Below are positions 22,300-29,787 of a stretch of 31,136 nucleotides of DNA, one piece after another (the first letter of the stretch is position 1; every line of letters starts with the position of its first letter). Made by a program: the position numbers and the translations under genes. The stretch comes from B1Sed10-231 sp046483385 (GTDB taxonomy: Bacteria > Planctomycetota > Brocadiia > SM23-32): positions 1 through 31,136 of the forward strand of contig JAWODG010000088.1 of assembly GCA_046483385.1 (NCBI GenBank), in the 5' to 3' direction. A model generated the notes under the pieces. It ran no database searches, was not told the DNA's origin, and was given only the letters and a program-made list of their open reading frames with translations.

Positions 22300-23442
22300 A
22301 TGACCAACCCCCTGACCCCGCCCGGCAACGAGCCGATGGTCACCCCCATCGTCACCGCCGTCAATTACGAGTACGGCTCCTTCGAGGTGCTCCGGCGCAT
22401 CACCGACGGCGAGATCGAAGGCTATACCTACCACCGGGACGACAACCCCACCTGCCGGGCGGTCGAGCGTCAGATCGCCGAGCTGGAGCGCGCCGTGGAC
22501 TGCGTCGTCGCCACGACGGGCATGGCCGCCATCACCATGGTCTACCTGAACTACCTCGAGGCCGGCGACCACCTGCTGATCTTCCACGACACCTACGGCG
22601 CCAACTACAAGGTCTCCCTGCTGCTGGAGAAATTCGGCGTCGAGGTGACGTGGCTCGACGCGTGGAACAAAGATGAGGTGCCCGACCACGTGCGGGACAA
22701 CACCCGCATGATCTTCTGTGAGACGCCCAGCAACCCGCTGGTCAAGGTGGTGGACATCCGGCGGTTGGCGGAGGTAGCCGACTCGGCCGGCGCCATGCTG
22801 GTGGTGGACAACACCTTCGCCACGCCCTATCACCAGCTTCCGCTGGAGCTGGGCGCGGACCTCGTGGTGCACAGCGCCACGAAGGCCATGGCCGGCCATA
22901 ACGATGTGATGGCCGGCGCGGTCGCCTGCAAGACCAAGGAGCAGTACGACGAACTGTGGTTCAACCGTCAGGCTATCGGCACCACGCTGGCGCCCTTCTC
23001 CGCTTCGTTGCTGGAGCGGGGTCTGAAGACGCTGGAGCTGCGTTGCCGAAGGATGGCGGACAACGCCATGGCGGTGGCCGAGTTCCTGGCCGACCAGCCG
23101 GGCATCAGCCGGGTCTATTACCCGGGCCTGCCGGACGACCCGGGCCACGAGACGGCCGCGCGCCAGATGCGTAACGGGTTCGGCGGCATGCTGGCCTTCG
23201 ACGTGGGGGAGACCCAGCGGGAGGCCAAGGAGTTCGTCGGGCGGCTGCAGGTCATCCGTCACGCGGTCAGCCTCGGCTGCACCGAGAGCCTGGTGTGCCT
23301 GCCGGTGCTCAGCACCATGCTCTACCTGCCGGAGGAACGTCGGACGGCCTTCGGCGTCCGCCCCAACACCGTCCGCATGTCGGCCGGCATCGAAGAGACG
23401 CAGGCCCTCCTGGAGGACCTGGACCGGGCGCTGGAGGGGTGA
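22300..23442 (+). CDS. Cys/Met-metabolism PLP-dependent enzyme (trans-sulfuration/lyase family)
   Basis: 380 residues, preceded by AAGGAAA. The family includes cystathionine gamma-synthase and -lyase, O-acetylhomoserine sulfhydrylase and methionine gamma-lyase. Motifs are YTYHRDDNPTCRAVERQIAELE, the PLP-stacking and phosphate region VATTGMAAI, DTYGANYKVS, the cofactor-binding Asp in LVVDNTFATPY, the Schiff-base lysine K195 in VHSATKAMAGHNDVMAG, and the C-terminal SLGCTESLVCLP and FGVRPNTVRMSAGIE. A sulfhydrylase or gamma-lyase reaction is likely, but the exact substrate cannot be read. It converges on the response-regulator gene with a 90-base gap. Confidence 0.93.
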   Translation: MTNPLTPPGNEPMVTPIVTAVNYEYGSFEVLRRITDGEIEGYTYHRDDNPTCRAVERQIAELERAVDCVVATTGMAAITMVYLNYLEAGDHLLIFHDTYGANYKVSLLLEKFGVEVTWLDAWNKDEVPDHVRDNTRMIFCETPSNPLVKVVDIRRLAEVADSAGAMLVVDNTFATPYHQLPLELGADLVVHSATKAMAGHNDVMAGAVACKTKEQYDELWFNRQAIGTTLAPFSASLLERGLKTLELRCRRMADNAMAVAEFLADQPGISRVYYPGLPDDPGHETAARQMRNGFGGMLAFDVGETQREAKEFVGRLQVIRHAVSLGCTESLVCLPVLSTMLYLPEERRTAFGVRPNTVRMSAGIEETQALLEDLDRALEG

Positions 23443-23532
23443 CGGCGCTGCCCGCCCCGCAGGATAGGAGCCGGGCGCGGTCCCGTGGCCCGGGCATTGA
23501 GTCCGACGGGCTGTCGGGCCGGAACCGCCGCC

Positions 23533-24888
23533 TCAGTCCTCCCCGTCGTAGGCCTGCAGTTTGCGCCAGAGCGTTTTGCGGTCTATGCCGAGGATGTCCG
23601 CCGCGCGCGTCTTGTTGCCGTCGGTATGGTCCAGGACCCGCCGGATGTGGCGACGTTCCACCTCATCAAGGCTGCGCGTGGGGGACTCGGCGGCGGCCGG
23701 CCGGTCGTAGTCGGGCGAGCCGAGGTTCAGAAGGTGTTCCGGCCGAATGCAGCCGCCCTCGGCCAGCACAACGGCGCGTTCGATGACGTTCGAAAGCTCC
23801 CGGACGTTCCCCGGCCAGTCGTGGGCCATCAGCCGCTCGACGGCCTCGGGGGATATCGCGCTGACCTCCTTCTGCCTGTGGTCGCAATGGAGCCGGAGGA
23901 AGTGCTCGGCCAGCAGGGGTATGTCCGCCTTGCGCTCGCGCAGGGGCGGCAGCTTGATGGGGAAGACGCTGAGCCTGTAGTAGAGGTCCTCTCGGAAGCT
24001 GCCCGCGGCGACGGCCTTCTCCAGATCGGTGTTGGTGGCGGCGATGACGCGCACGTCGGTATGGATGATCTGGTTGCTTCCCACGCGGGTGAATTCGCGC
24101 TGCTCCAGCACGCGCAGCAGCTTCTGCTGCATGCCCGGTTCGATGCAGCCCACTTCGTCCAGGAACAGGGTGCCCCCGTTGGCCAGCTCGAACCGCCCGT
24201 GCGTCGTGGAAGTGGCGCCGGTGTAGGAACCCTTGGCGTGGCCGAACAGCTCATTCTCGAACAGCGTGCCCACCAGCGTGGCGCAATCAACCACCACGAA
24301 TGGGCCGGAGGCGCGCTTGCTGTTGGCGTGCAGGGCGCGGGCCACCAGCTCCTTGCCCGTGCCGCTCTCCCCCGTGAGCAGGACCGTGCTGTCGGTGGGT
24401 GCCACCCGCCGCATCAGGTCGTATATCCGGCGCATCTCGGGGGTCTCTCCGACGATTTCGGTCGGGGGTGTCACCGCTTCGATGTGCCGCCGGAGTCTCC
24501 GGTTCTCCTCCTCCAGCCGCGTGTAGTCCAGCGCCTTCTGCACGATGACCGTCAGGCTTTCGCGGCTGAACGGTTTGGGCAGGAAGTCCGTGGCCCCCAG
24601 CTTCATGGCCTCGACCGCCGTGTCGATGCTGGGGTAGCCGGTGATGACGACGACCGCAGTGCCGTTGTGCCGGTCCTTGATGTGCTTGAGCACGTCCATG
24701 CCGTCCGTGCCGGGCATCTTCAGGTCCAGCAGCACGAGTTCGTAGGCGCGGGCGGCCAGCCGCTGGAGCGCCTCGTCGCCGTCGGCGGCTTCCTCGATTG
24801 AGAGCCCCTCGCGCTCCAGCACCTGCCGGCAGCTATCACGCATCGCCGCATCATCGTCGGCAACCAGGATTCGGGCGTCAGGACTCAT
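23533..24888 (-). CDS. hoxA: NtrC-family sigma54-dependent response regulator (HoxA-like)
   Basis: 451 residues in three domains. The receiver (1-120) has D11/D12, phospho-acceptor D55 in LVLLDLKMPG, T83 and K105. The AAA+ domain has Walker A GESGTGKE (173-180), the sigma54-contact loop GSYTGA (220-225; the classic form is GAFTGA) and Walker B GGTLFLDEVG (238-247), then FREDLYYRLSVFPIKLPPLR. The C-terminal Fis-type helix-turn-helix (about 408-448) ends in NKTRAADILGIDRKTLWRKL. It would activate RNA polymerase holding sigma54 when phosphorylated. Its ATG overlaps the end of the histidine kinase by 11 bases, and that kinase follows the hydrogenase subunits, so it is the output of the H2-sensing chain by context. 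Symbol given by analogy. Confidence 0.93.
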   Translation of the reverse strand: MSPDARILVADDDAAMRDSCRQVLEREGLSIEEAADGDEALQRLAARAYELVLLDLKMPGTDGMDVLKHIKDRHNGTAVVVITGYPSIDTAVEAMKLGATDFLPKPFSRESLTVIVQKALDYTRLEEENRRLRRHIEAVTPPTEIVGETPEMRRIYDLMRRVAPTDSTVLLTGESGTGKELVARALHANSKRASGPFVVVDCATLVGTLFENELFGHAKGSYTGATSTTHGRFELANGGTLFLDEVGCIEPGMQQKLLRVLEQREFTRVGSNQIIHTDVRVIAATNTDLEKAVAAGSFREDLYYRLSVFPIKLPPLRERKADIPLLAEHFLRLHCDHRQKEVSAISPEAVERLMAHDWPGNVRELSNVIERAVVLAEGGCIRPEHLLNLGSPDYDRPAAAESPTRSLDEVERRHIRRVLDHTDGNKTRAADILGIDRKTLWRKLQAYDGED

Positions 24889-26173
24889 CGGACCCGCCTC
24901 CCTTCACGCCGCGCAGGGTCACCCGGAACGTCGTGCCTTTGCCCACTTCGCTCTCGACCTCGATCTCGCCCCGGTGGCGCTCGACGATGCCGTATGTGAT
25001 GGCCAGTCCTAGGCCCGTGCCGTCGTCCTTCCTGGTGAAGAAAGGCTCGAAGAGCCGCTCGCGGTCCTCCTCGGGTATGCCGGGGCCTGTGTCGGTGATC
25101 TCGACGGCGACGCCGTCGTCCTCGGCCGGCAGACTGCGCACCGTCAGCCGGCCCCGGCCCTCCATCGCTTCGACGGCATTGAGCACTATGTTGGTGAAAG
25201 CCTGCTGAAGCTGGGCGGCGTCCCCCGTCATCTGCGGCAGGGAGTCGGCCATGTCCCACTCGATCTCGACGTTGTGGAACATCTCCTGGCCGCCCAGCAC
25301 GTCCATGGAGTTGCGCAGCACGGCGTTGACGTTGACGGGTCCGGGCTCGCCCTCCGCGGGTCGGCCGAAATCGAGCAGGTCGCGCACGATCTCCCGGCAG
25401 CGGGTAGCCTGGCGTGTGATCTTCTGCAGGTTGCCCCGGCGCGGGTCGTCCTCCGGCGTGTCTTCGATGACCAGGTCGCTGTAGAGCAGGATGCTGCCCA
25501 GGGGATTGTTCAGCTCATGGGCCACACCGGCGGCCAGTCGGCCGAGTGAACTCATCTTGGCAGCCTGCACCAGTTCCGCCTGCAGTTGCTTCAGTTCGGC
25601 GTTCGCCTCCTCCAGTTGCTTCGCCTTGGTTCTGGCGGTGCGGGTGGCGGCGCGGGCCTCGGCAATCCTGCGTTTGGTCTCTCGCAGGTCGCGCACCACC
25701 AGGACGGCTCCGATCACCTCGCCCCATCGGTTGCGCAGGGCCGCGCCGGAGACCCCGACGGGGATGCGCCTGTCCTCGGCGTCCCTCCAGGTCGCCTCGG
25801 CTTCCGAGAGACCGCCCTCGGCTTCCACGCGCTTCGAGAGCCGGCGCCAGACCCACTGCTCCCAGGCGGATTCCGGCACCAGCGGGGCCAGGGTCCGGCC
25901 CTCCAGCTCGGCGGCCTCGAAGCCAAAAAGCCGCTCGGCGGCCTCGTTGACCAGTTTGATGCGGCCCGTCGAGTCGAGCACCACGAGGGCGTCGTTCATG
26001 CTGCGCAGGATGTTGTCGGCCAGTTCCTTGGCCTCGCTCAGTTCGCGGGCACGGCGCTCGACTTCCGCCTGGCTCTCGGCGAGCTGGGCGTAGATCTCCT
26101 CCATGTGGCGGATGATCTCGATCCACATGCTCTCCTGCGCCGTGGCGCCCGGCATGTCGGTCGCTTCCGCCAT
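24878..26173 (-). CDS. hoxJ: Soluble PAS-domain histidine kinase (HoxJ-like)
   Basis: 431 residues from ATG 26173, 10 bases after the hydrogenase large-subunit stop; the longer open frame lies within that gene. There is no membrane segment, so the kinase is cytoplasmic. A coiled coil (about 20-52) leads into a PAS domain (about 52-165: ILRSMNDALVVLDSTGRIKL, RLFGFEAAELEGRTLAPLVP), a second coiled coil (165-205), the H box with H219 in GRLAAGVAHELNNPLGSILL, then N box FTNIVLNAVEAM, G1 DTGPGIP, F box FEPFFTRKDDG and G2 GTGLGLAITYG. It belongs to the NtrB/HoxJ-like class. In Ralstonia the HoxJ PAS domain binds the HoxBC sensor. A direct contact with the adjacent hydrogenase is the natural expectation here, but is inferred. 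Confidence 0.92.
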   Translation of the reverse strand: MAEATDMPGATAQESMWIEIIRHMEEIYAQLAESQAEVERRARELSEAKELADNILRSMNDALVVLDSTGRIKLVNEAAERLFGFEAAELEGRTLAPLVPESAWEQWVWRRLSKRVEAEGGLSEAEATWRDAEDRRIPVGVSGAALRNRWGEVIGAVLVVRDLRETKRRIAEARAATRTARTKAKQLEEANAELKQLQAELVQAAKMSSLGRLAAGVAHELNNPLGSILLYSDLVIEDTPEDDPRRGNLQKITRQATRCREIVRDLLDFGRPAEGEPGPVNVNAVLRNSMDVLGGQEMFHNVEIEWDMADSLPQMTGDAAQLQQAFTNIVLNAVEAMEGRGRLTVRSLPAEDDGVAVEITDTGPGIPEEDRERLFEPFFTRKDDGTGLGLAITYGIVERHRGEIEVESEVGKGTTFRVTLRGVKGGGSDES

Positions 26174-26183
26174 CTTCGCACCC

Positions 26184-27632
26184 TCAGTGCACGCTGCAGT
26201 AAAGGCACGGGTCGTAGCTGCGCACGACCAGCGCCACCTTGACGGCCTTCTCCGGGTCGAGCACCGGCGTGCCCACCAGCGCTTCCTCCACGGGCCCGGG
26301 GTTCTCGTCGGCATCCCGCGGGGACAGGTTCCAGCTCGTAGGCGTGACGACCTGGTAGTTGCGTATCCTCCCCCTCTCGACGCGCACCCAGTGGCCCAGC
26401 GTGCCGCGGGGGGCCTCCACGAGGGCGAAGCCCTCCGCCTGGTCTGCCGCCTCGTGCTTTCTGTAGAAGGGTTTTTCCGGGTCGATGCGGCCGACCCAGT
26501 CCTGCAGGGCGGCCACCAGGCGCACCGTTTCGTGCAGGCGAAGCAGGACGCGGGCGAAGACCGACGGGCCGCGCCGCTCGACAAGGTCGGCGGCCAGCGG
26601 GTCCCCGTCTATCAGCAGCCGGGCCATCGGCCCCACCTCCACCGAACGCCCGTCGTAGCGGGGCGCCTTCGCCCAACTGTAGGCGTTTGACTTGTCCGGC
26701 GCCGGCGTTGCGCGCGCCCCGGCGGGGTGCTCGGCCTCCGTGTCCGATTCGAACCAGGAGAACTCGACCTGCTCCGCGATGAGGGACTGGTCAAACGGCC
26801 GGACCTCGGCGTCCAGGTAGCCCGCCTGGAGCCACGTCTCCCCGTCCGGCAGCCGGAAGCCCCCGGCGGACAGGTAGCGCCCCGGCCCGCGCCCCACCGC
26901 GTCCAGCCCGCTCTCCAGGGCCGTGGACGCGAAGACGCCGAGGTCGCTGTCGGCATGTCCGCCGGCGCCCAGCCAGCCGTCCAGGTCTCGCAGGGAGTTC
27001 ACCTCCATCCACCGGCCCACTGGACATCCCAGAAGCTGGTCCTCCAAAAAGCGGACGAACTCGGCCAGTATCCCGCTCGCACGTATCAGCTCCCCCTGGT
27101 TCAGCGGGCGGGTCACCCCGCCGGGCTGGATGGCCAGCGTGTTGGGCCATTTACCCGCGAAAAGGCCCATCAGGCCGAGCAGAACGCGCCGGGCCCTGAG
27201 CATGCGCTGGAAAGACGTTCCCTTTATGGGGGCAAAGCGCTCTTCCAGAGCGGCATGCCCGGGCAGCCCGCAGAGGTCGGCGGAGAAAGAGAAGCAGAAG
27301 TGCGCCAGGTGGCTCAGCACCATCTCCGTGCCGCGGATAACGGCGGTAGACAGAACGGCATTGGGAGGTCTTTCGGCGCCGTATGCGTCGGCCAGGGCCC
27401 CCGCGGCGGCCCCGGAGTGCGCCCCGCCGCACTGCCCGCAGATGCGGCACAGCACCACGATGGCGTCCCGGGGCTCGCGGCCCCGCAGGAGTTGCTCGAA
27501 GGCGCGGAAAAGGGTGCCGGACGCCCGCGCGGTGGTCACCGCCCCGTTGTCGATCTCCACGCTCAGGCGCATGTCGCCTTCGACCCGCGTGAACGGGCTA
27601 AAGACTATCTTCTTCTGCTGGTCGCTCATCAT
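26184..27632 (-). CDS. hoxC: H2-sensing [NiFe]-hydrogenase large subunit (HoxC/HupV-like)
   Basis: 482 residues carrying the NiFe(CN)2(CO) site. FSPFTRVEGDMRLSVE opens the protein (VEGD, not the VEGH of energy-converting enzymes). L1 is RICGQCGGAH with C65, C68 and H72; L2 is DPCLYCSVH with C476 and C479. All four nickel-binding cysteines are present. The protein stops exactly at H482, so there is no C-terminal extension and no maturation endopeptidase is needed; this is a hallmark of regulatory (group 2b) hydrogenases. The middle part (LEERFAPIKGTSFQRMLRAR, GKWPNTLAIQPGGVTRPLN) is typical of the family. It begins inside the last 35 bases of the small-subunit gene and is followed by the kinase. 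Group 2c is the main alternative assignment. Confidence 0.92.
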   Translation of the reverse strand: MMSDQQKKIVFSPFTRVEGDMRLSVEIDNGAVTTARASGTLFRAFEQLLRGREPRDAIVVLCRICGQCGGAHSGAAAGALADAYGAERPPNAVLSTAVIRGTEMVLSHLAHFCFSFSADLCGLPGHAALEERFAPIKGTSFQRMLRARRVLLGLMGLFAGKWPNTLAIQPGGVTRPLNQGELIRASGILAEFVRFLEDQLLGCPVGRWMEVNSLRDLDGWLGAGGHADSDLGVFASTALESGLDAVGRGPGRYLSAGGFRLPDGETWLQAGYLDAEVRPFDQSLIAEQVEFSWFESDTEAEHPAGARATPAPDKSNAYSWAKAPRYDGRSVEVGPMARLLIDGDPLAADLVERRGPSVFARVLLRLHETVRLVAALQDWVGRIDPEKPFYRKHEAADQAEGFALVEAPRGTLGHWVRVERGRIRNYQVVTPTSWNLSPRDADENPGPVEEALVGTPVLDPEKAVKVALVVRSYDPCLYCSVH

Positions 27633-28599
27633 CCACGTCCACCGGTTTGAAACTGACGGCGTTCACGGACAACCGCTCCGGGCAGGCCAGCTTCGCCAGC
27701 CCGCTTATGCCCACGTACCACGCCTTCGGTACGTCCAGCGGAAGGGTGGTGGGGATGTCGCTGATCTTCTGCGTCTCGAAAAAAGGCACGAAGCCGTCCG
27801 GCCATCGGGGCGAGGTGCAGGACAGGCAGGGGAACCCGCCCCGCGTGCAGCTACCCGTCCGCGCCAGCCAGAGCCGTTCGTTGCAGTCGGAATCGCACTG
27901 AGTGCCCTTGCAGCCGAGGTTCTCGAACAGGCAGCCCTGCTGGCTATACTCCAGGGCGGAGGCCTTGAACTCGTAGTACTCGTTGCGGGGGCAGCCGTGG
28001 TGGGCCAGCTTGGCGTAGAACATCCGCGGCCGGTTGTAGCGGTCGAGTTCATCCTCGCAGAGGTCGTGGCGGGCGAGCTGGGTCAGCGTGCCGGTCAGCC
28101 AGTCGGGGTGGGCGGGGCAGCCGGGCACGTTGACGACGGGCAACCCGGCGGCGGAGCGGAAGTCCTCGCCGAGGAAGCCGCCTAACTCATCCCGGTGGAA
28201 CTGGAGCCCCTGGGCTCGTCGCCCGTTGCCCCCGGCGCACATGATTCCGCCGAACGAAGCGCATGTGCCGGCGGCCATGACGTATGCGGCGGCGTCCGAG
28301 AGTCGCCGGATGCGCTCGCCGATGCCGGGGGTCTCCGAGCCCGCGCGGGATGCGGCCGTCTGGCCCTCCTCCGGCACGGCGCCCTCCAGCACGAGTATGT
28401 CGAGCTTCTTCTCGCCGGAGACGCACTGGTCCAGCAGTCTGACGGCGGCGCAGCCCTGTATGCTGCTGAAGGAAGGGTGCCAGACGAGGTCCACGCCCAG
28501 CAGGTCGAAGGTGGTGAGCAGGTCGGGCTGCTCGGCGTTGAGAAGGGACACGGTTTCGCCGCCGCAGCAACTGGCCTGTAGCCACAGCAGTCGTATCAT
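27598..28599 (-). CDS. hoxB: H2-sensing [NiFe]-hydrogenase small subunit (HoxB/HupU-like)
   Basis: 333 residues from ATG 28599. There is no Tat signal, and the first residues are the cluster-binding segment itself, so the protein is cytoplasmic. Group-2 features include FDLLGVDLVWHPSFSS, GTCASFGGIMCAGGN, VNVPGCPAHPDWLTGTLTQL, HHGCPRNEYYEFKASA, GCLFENLGCKGTQCDSDCN and GSCTRGGFPCLSC. Cluster ligands by position: proximal C12, C113, C161; distal H201, C203, C223, C230; medial C239, C251, C258, C261. Where the fourth proximal ligand (second Cys of CxxC) is expected there is Glu15 (WLQASCCGGETVSLL), with an extra Cys11. A charged tail of about 24 residues follows the conserved core; in Ralstonia the HoxB tail helps dock HoxJ. 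A strong promoter lies upstream. Confidence 0.93.
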   Translation of the reverse strand: MIRLLWLQASCCGGETVSLLNAEQPDLLTTFDLLGVDLVWHPSFSSIQGCAAVRLLDQCVSGEKKLDILVLEGAVPEEGQTAASRAGSETPGIGERIRRLSDAAAYVMAAGTCASFGGIMCAGGNGRRAQGLQFHRDELGGFLGEDFRSAAGLPVVNVPGCPAHPDWLTGTLTQLARHDLCEDELDRYNRPRMFYAKLAHHGCPRNEYYEFKASALEYSQQGCLFENLGCKGTQCDSDCNERLWLARTGSCTRGGFPCLSCTSPRWPDGFVPFFETQKISDIPTTLPLDVPKAWYVGISGLAKLACPERLSVNAVSFKPVDVDDERPAEEDSL

Positions 28600-28654
28600 G
28601 GGCGGTCGCTCGCCGGGGGACGAGCCCTCCCGAGAGCCGTAAGGCGGCCGGCGT

Positions 28655-28718
28655 GGCTTTTGGCCACACCGCACGGCAGTATAACGCCAAAAGGCCCGGT
28701 GTCAAGGGGCAAAATGCC
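28655..28718 (-). promoter_or_regulatory. Strong sigma70 promoter with operator-like palindromes before hoxB
   Basis: On the minus strand a perfect TTGACA (28705-28700), 16 bases, and TATACT (28683-28678), 79 bases before ATG 28599. Three short palindromes with A/T centres lie across it: GGCAAAATGCC (28708-28718) above the -35, GCCAAAAGGC (28686-28695) inside the spacer, and GGCTTTTGGC (28655-28664) in the early leader (plus-strand reading). The last two are also inverted copies of each other, with centres 31 bases apart. Because one copy is in the promoter spacer, they look like protein sites rather than an RNA hairpin. Confidence 0.65.
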
Positions 28719-28780
28719 ACACACCCGGCAAGCGCGCCAGGCCGTTGCCGTTGCTGGCAGCCGATAGCTGACGGCTGTTC

Positions 28781-28812
28781 TCACACGAAGGCGCGAAGAC
28801 ACGAAGAACGGC
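28781..28812 (+). repeat. Degenerate ACACGAAGG-type repeat
   Basis: TCACACGAAGGCGCGAAGAC continues with ACGAAGAACG: CGAAG units 9-10 bases apart, as in the tracts at 16205-16230 and 21631-21660. It lies in the 385-bp gap 28600-28984 between hoxB and the first GGDEF-like gene. The part 28813-28984 shows nothing else I can support. Confidence 0.5.
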
Positions 28813-28984
28813 GGACGGCCGAGGACGAGATGAGGTATCCCGGACTGAAGTTCGCGCGGTCTGTTCTGGCCGCGCGCCTGGTCGCCTGCGGGCTCACGTA
28901 CTAGCGTTCGCTGAGGTCCGGGGGGCCTCGCCTGGGTCTGCGTTTGGTAGTCTTCCCCCTGTGGCTGCCTCTCCCCGGGTTCCG

Positions 28985-29608
28985 TCAGGCGGCTTTGACG
29001 ACGAGGCAGTTGCCACCGGATTCTATGGCCCTCTGCAGGGCGCCGCGGGCGGCCTCCAGCAGGTCCTCCTCCGTCTCGTGGGCGGGGGCGAAGCGGGCGA
29101 TGCCGAACGACGCCGTCACGGGGCGCGTTTCCCCGTCCGGCAGCTTCCATTGCAGCCCCTCCAGACAGCCGCGGATGCGCCCTGTGGCGGATGTGGCGTC
29201 CGAGGCGGTGGTGTGAGGGAAGACTATGCAGAACGCGTTGCCCTCCAGGCGGCCCGCGGCGTCATGGCAGCGTATCTGCTCGCGGATAATGCGGCCCAAT
29301 TGGGCCACGATGCCGTCGGAGCCGTTACCGGTTCCCGGCGCGGAGGCCGCGTCCCGGCTGTCAAGCTCGCAGACGCAGAGGCTCAGCGGGTACTTGTAGC
29401 GTTTGGAGGAGCGGACCGCCAGTTTGAGTCGCTCCATGAACTCGACGCGCTCGAAGACGCCGGTTCTGGGGTCCTCTTTAGCGGCCTGCAGCAGTTTCCT
29501 GCGCGCCTCGGTGTGCTCCCGGTCGCGGCGCCGGAGTTCCTCCAGCTCCGAGTGCAGACGGCGCACCTTCTCCGCCAGTTCTTCTTTTGTCGGTTCCGAC
29601 TCGCCCAT
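28985..29608 (-). CDS. Degenerate GGDEF-domain protein with coiled coil (paralogue 1)
   Basis: 207 residues from ATG 29608, with GGAGG 6 bases upstream. An N-terminal coiled coil (about 5-50, KEELAEKVRRLHSELEELRR) precedes a GGDEF-type domain (about 52-207: DPRTGVFERVEFMERLKLAV, YPLSLCVCELD, then DAAGRLEGNAFCIVFPHT and VTASFGIARF). The signature GG(D/E)EF is replaced by EGNAF, so diguanylate cyclase activity is very unlikely; GTP or c-di-GMP binding, or a purely structural role, is possible. No receiver, PAS or membrane segment. It is a paralogue of the gene at 29788-30393 and lies upstream of hoxB on the same strand, but with its own promoter and a 385-base gap before hoxB. Confidence 0.82.
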   Translation of the reverse strand: MGESEPTKEELAEKVRRLHSELEELRRRDREHTEARRKLLQAAKEDPRTGVFERVEFMERLKLAVRSSKRYKYPLSLCVCELDSRDAASAPGTGNGSDGIVAQLGRIIREQIRCHDAAGRLEGNAFCIVFPHTTASDATSATGRIRGCLEGLQWKLPDGETRPVTASFGIARFAPAHETEEDLLEAARGALQRAIESGGNCLVVKAA

Positions 29609-29657
29609 CGGGGGCCTCCGCCCCGTTCTCACACATCACCGGTCTCGCAACGCAATC

Positions 29658-29687
29658 AGTATGCACAGAACGGTAGGGCAATATCAA
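29658..29687 (-). promoter_or_regulatory. Promoter of GGDEF-like paralogue 1
   Basis: On the minus strand TTGATA (29687-29682), 18 bases, CATACT (29663-29658), about 50 bases before ATG 29608. GTGCATACTG around the -10 is identical to the corresponding segment of the promoter of paralogue 2. Confidence 0.55.
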
Positions 29688-29787
29688 CAGGGCGGGCAGA
29701 GTTGGCGGGGGCTGTCGGTCGTCTGTTCGTCGATGCGGAGGCATCCGTCGGGGTAGGGCCCTTGCACCCGGTCGTGGGCCACCGTCG

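Noticed and set aside
23443..23532. Rho-independent terminator between the PLP enzyme and the regulator gene
   Set aside because: GC-rich inverted stretches are present but no T-run follows on either strand.
26174..26584. N-terminal extension of the histidine kinase frame
   Set aside because: It overlaps the conserved C-terminal part of the hydrogenase large subunit, including the DPCxxCxxH motif. The extension is Arg/Ser-rich without domain character.
28600..28984. Sigma54 promoter (-24/-12) upstream of hoxB
   Set aside because: TGGCATTTTGCC on the minus strand has GG and GC elements too close together for a sigma54 site; the region is better explained by the sigma70-type boxes.
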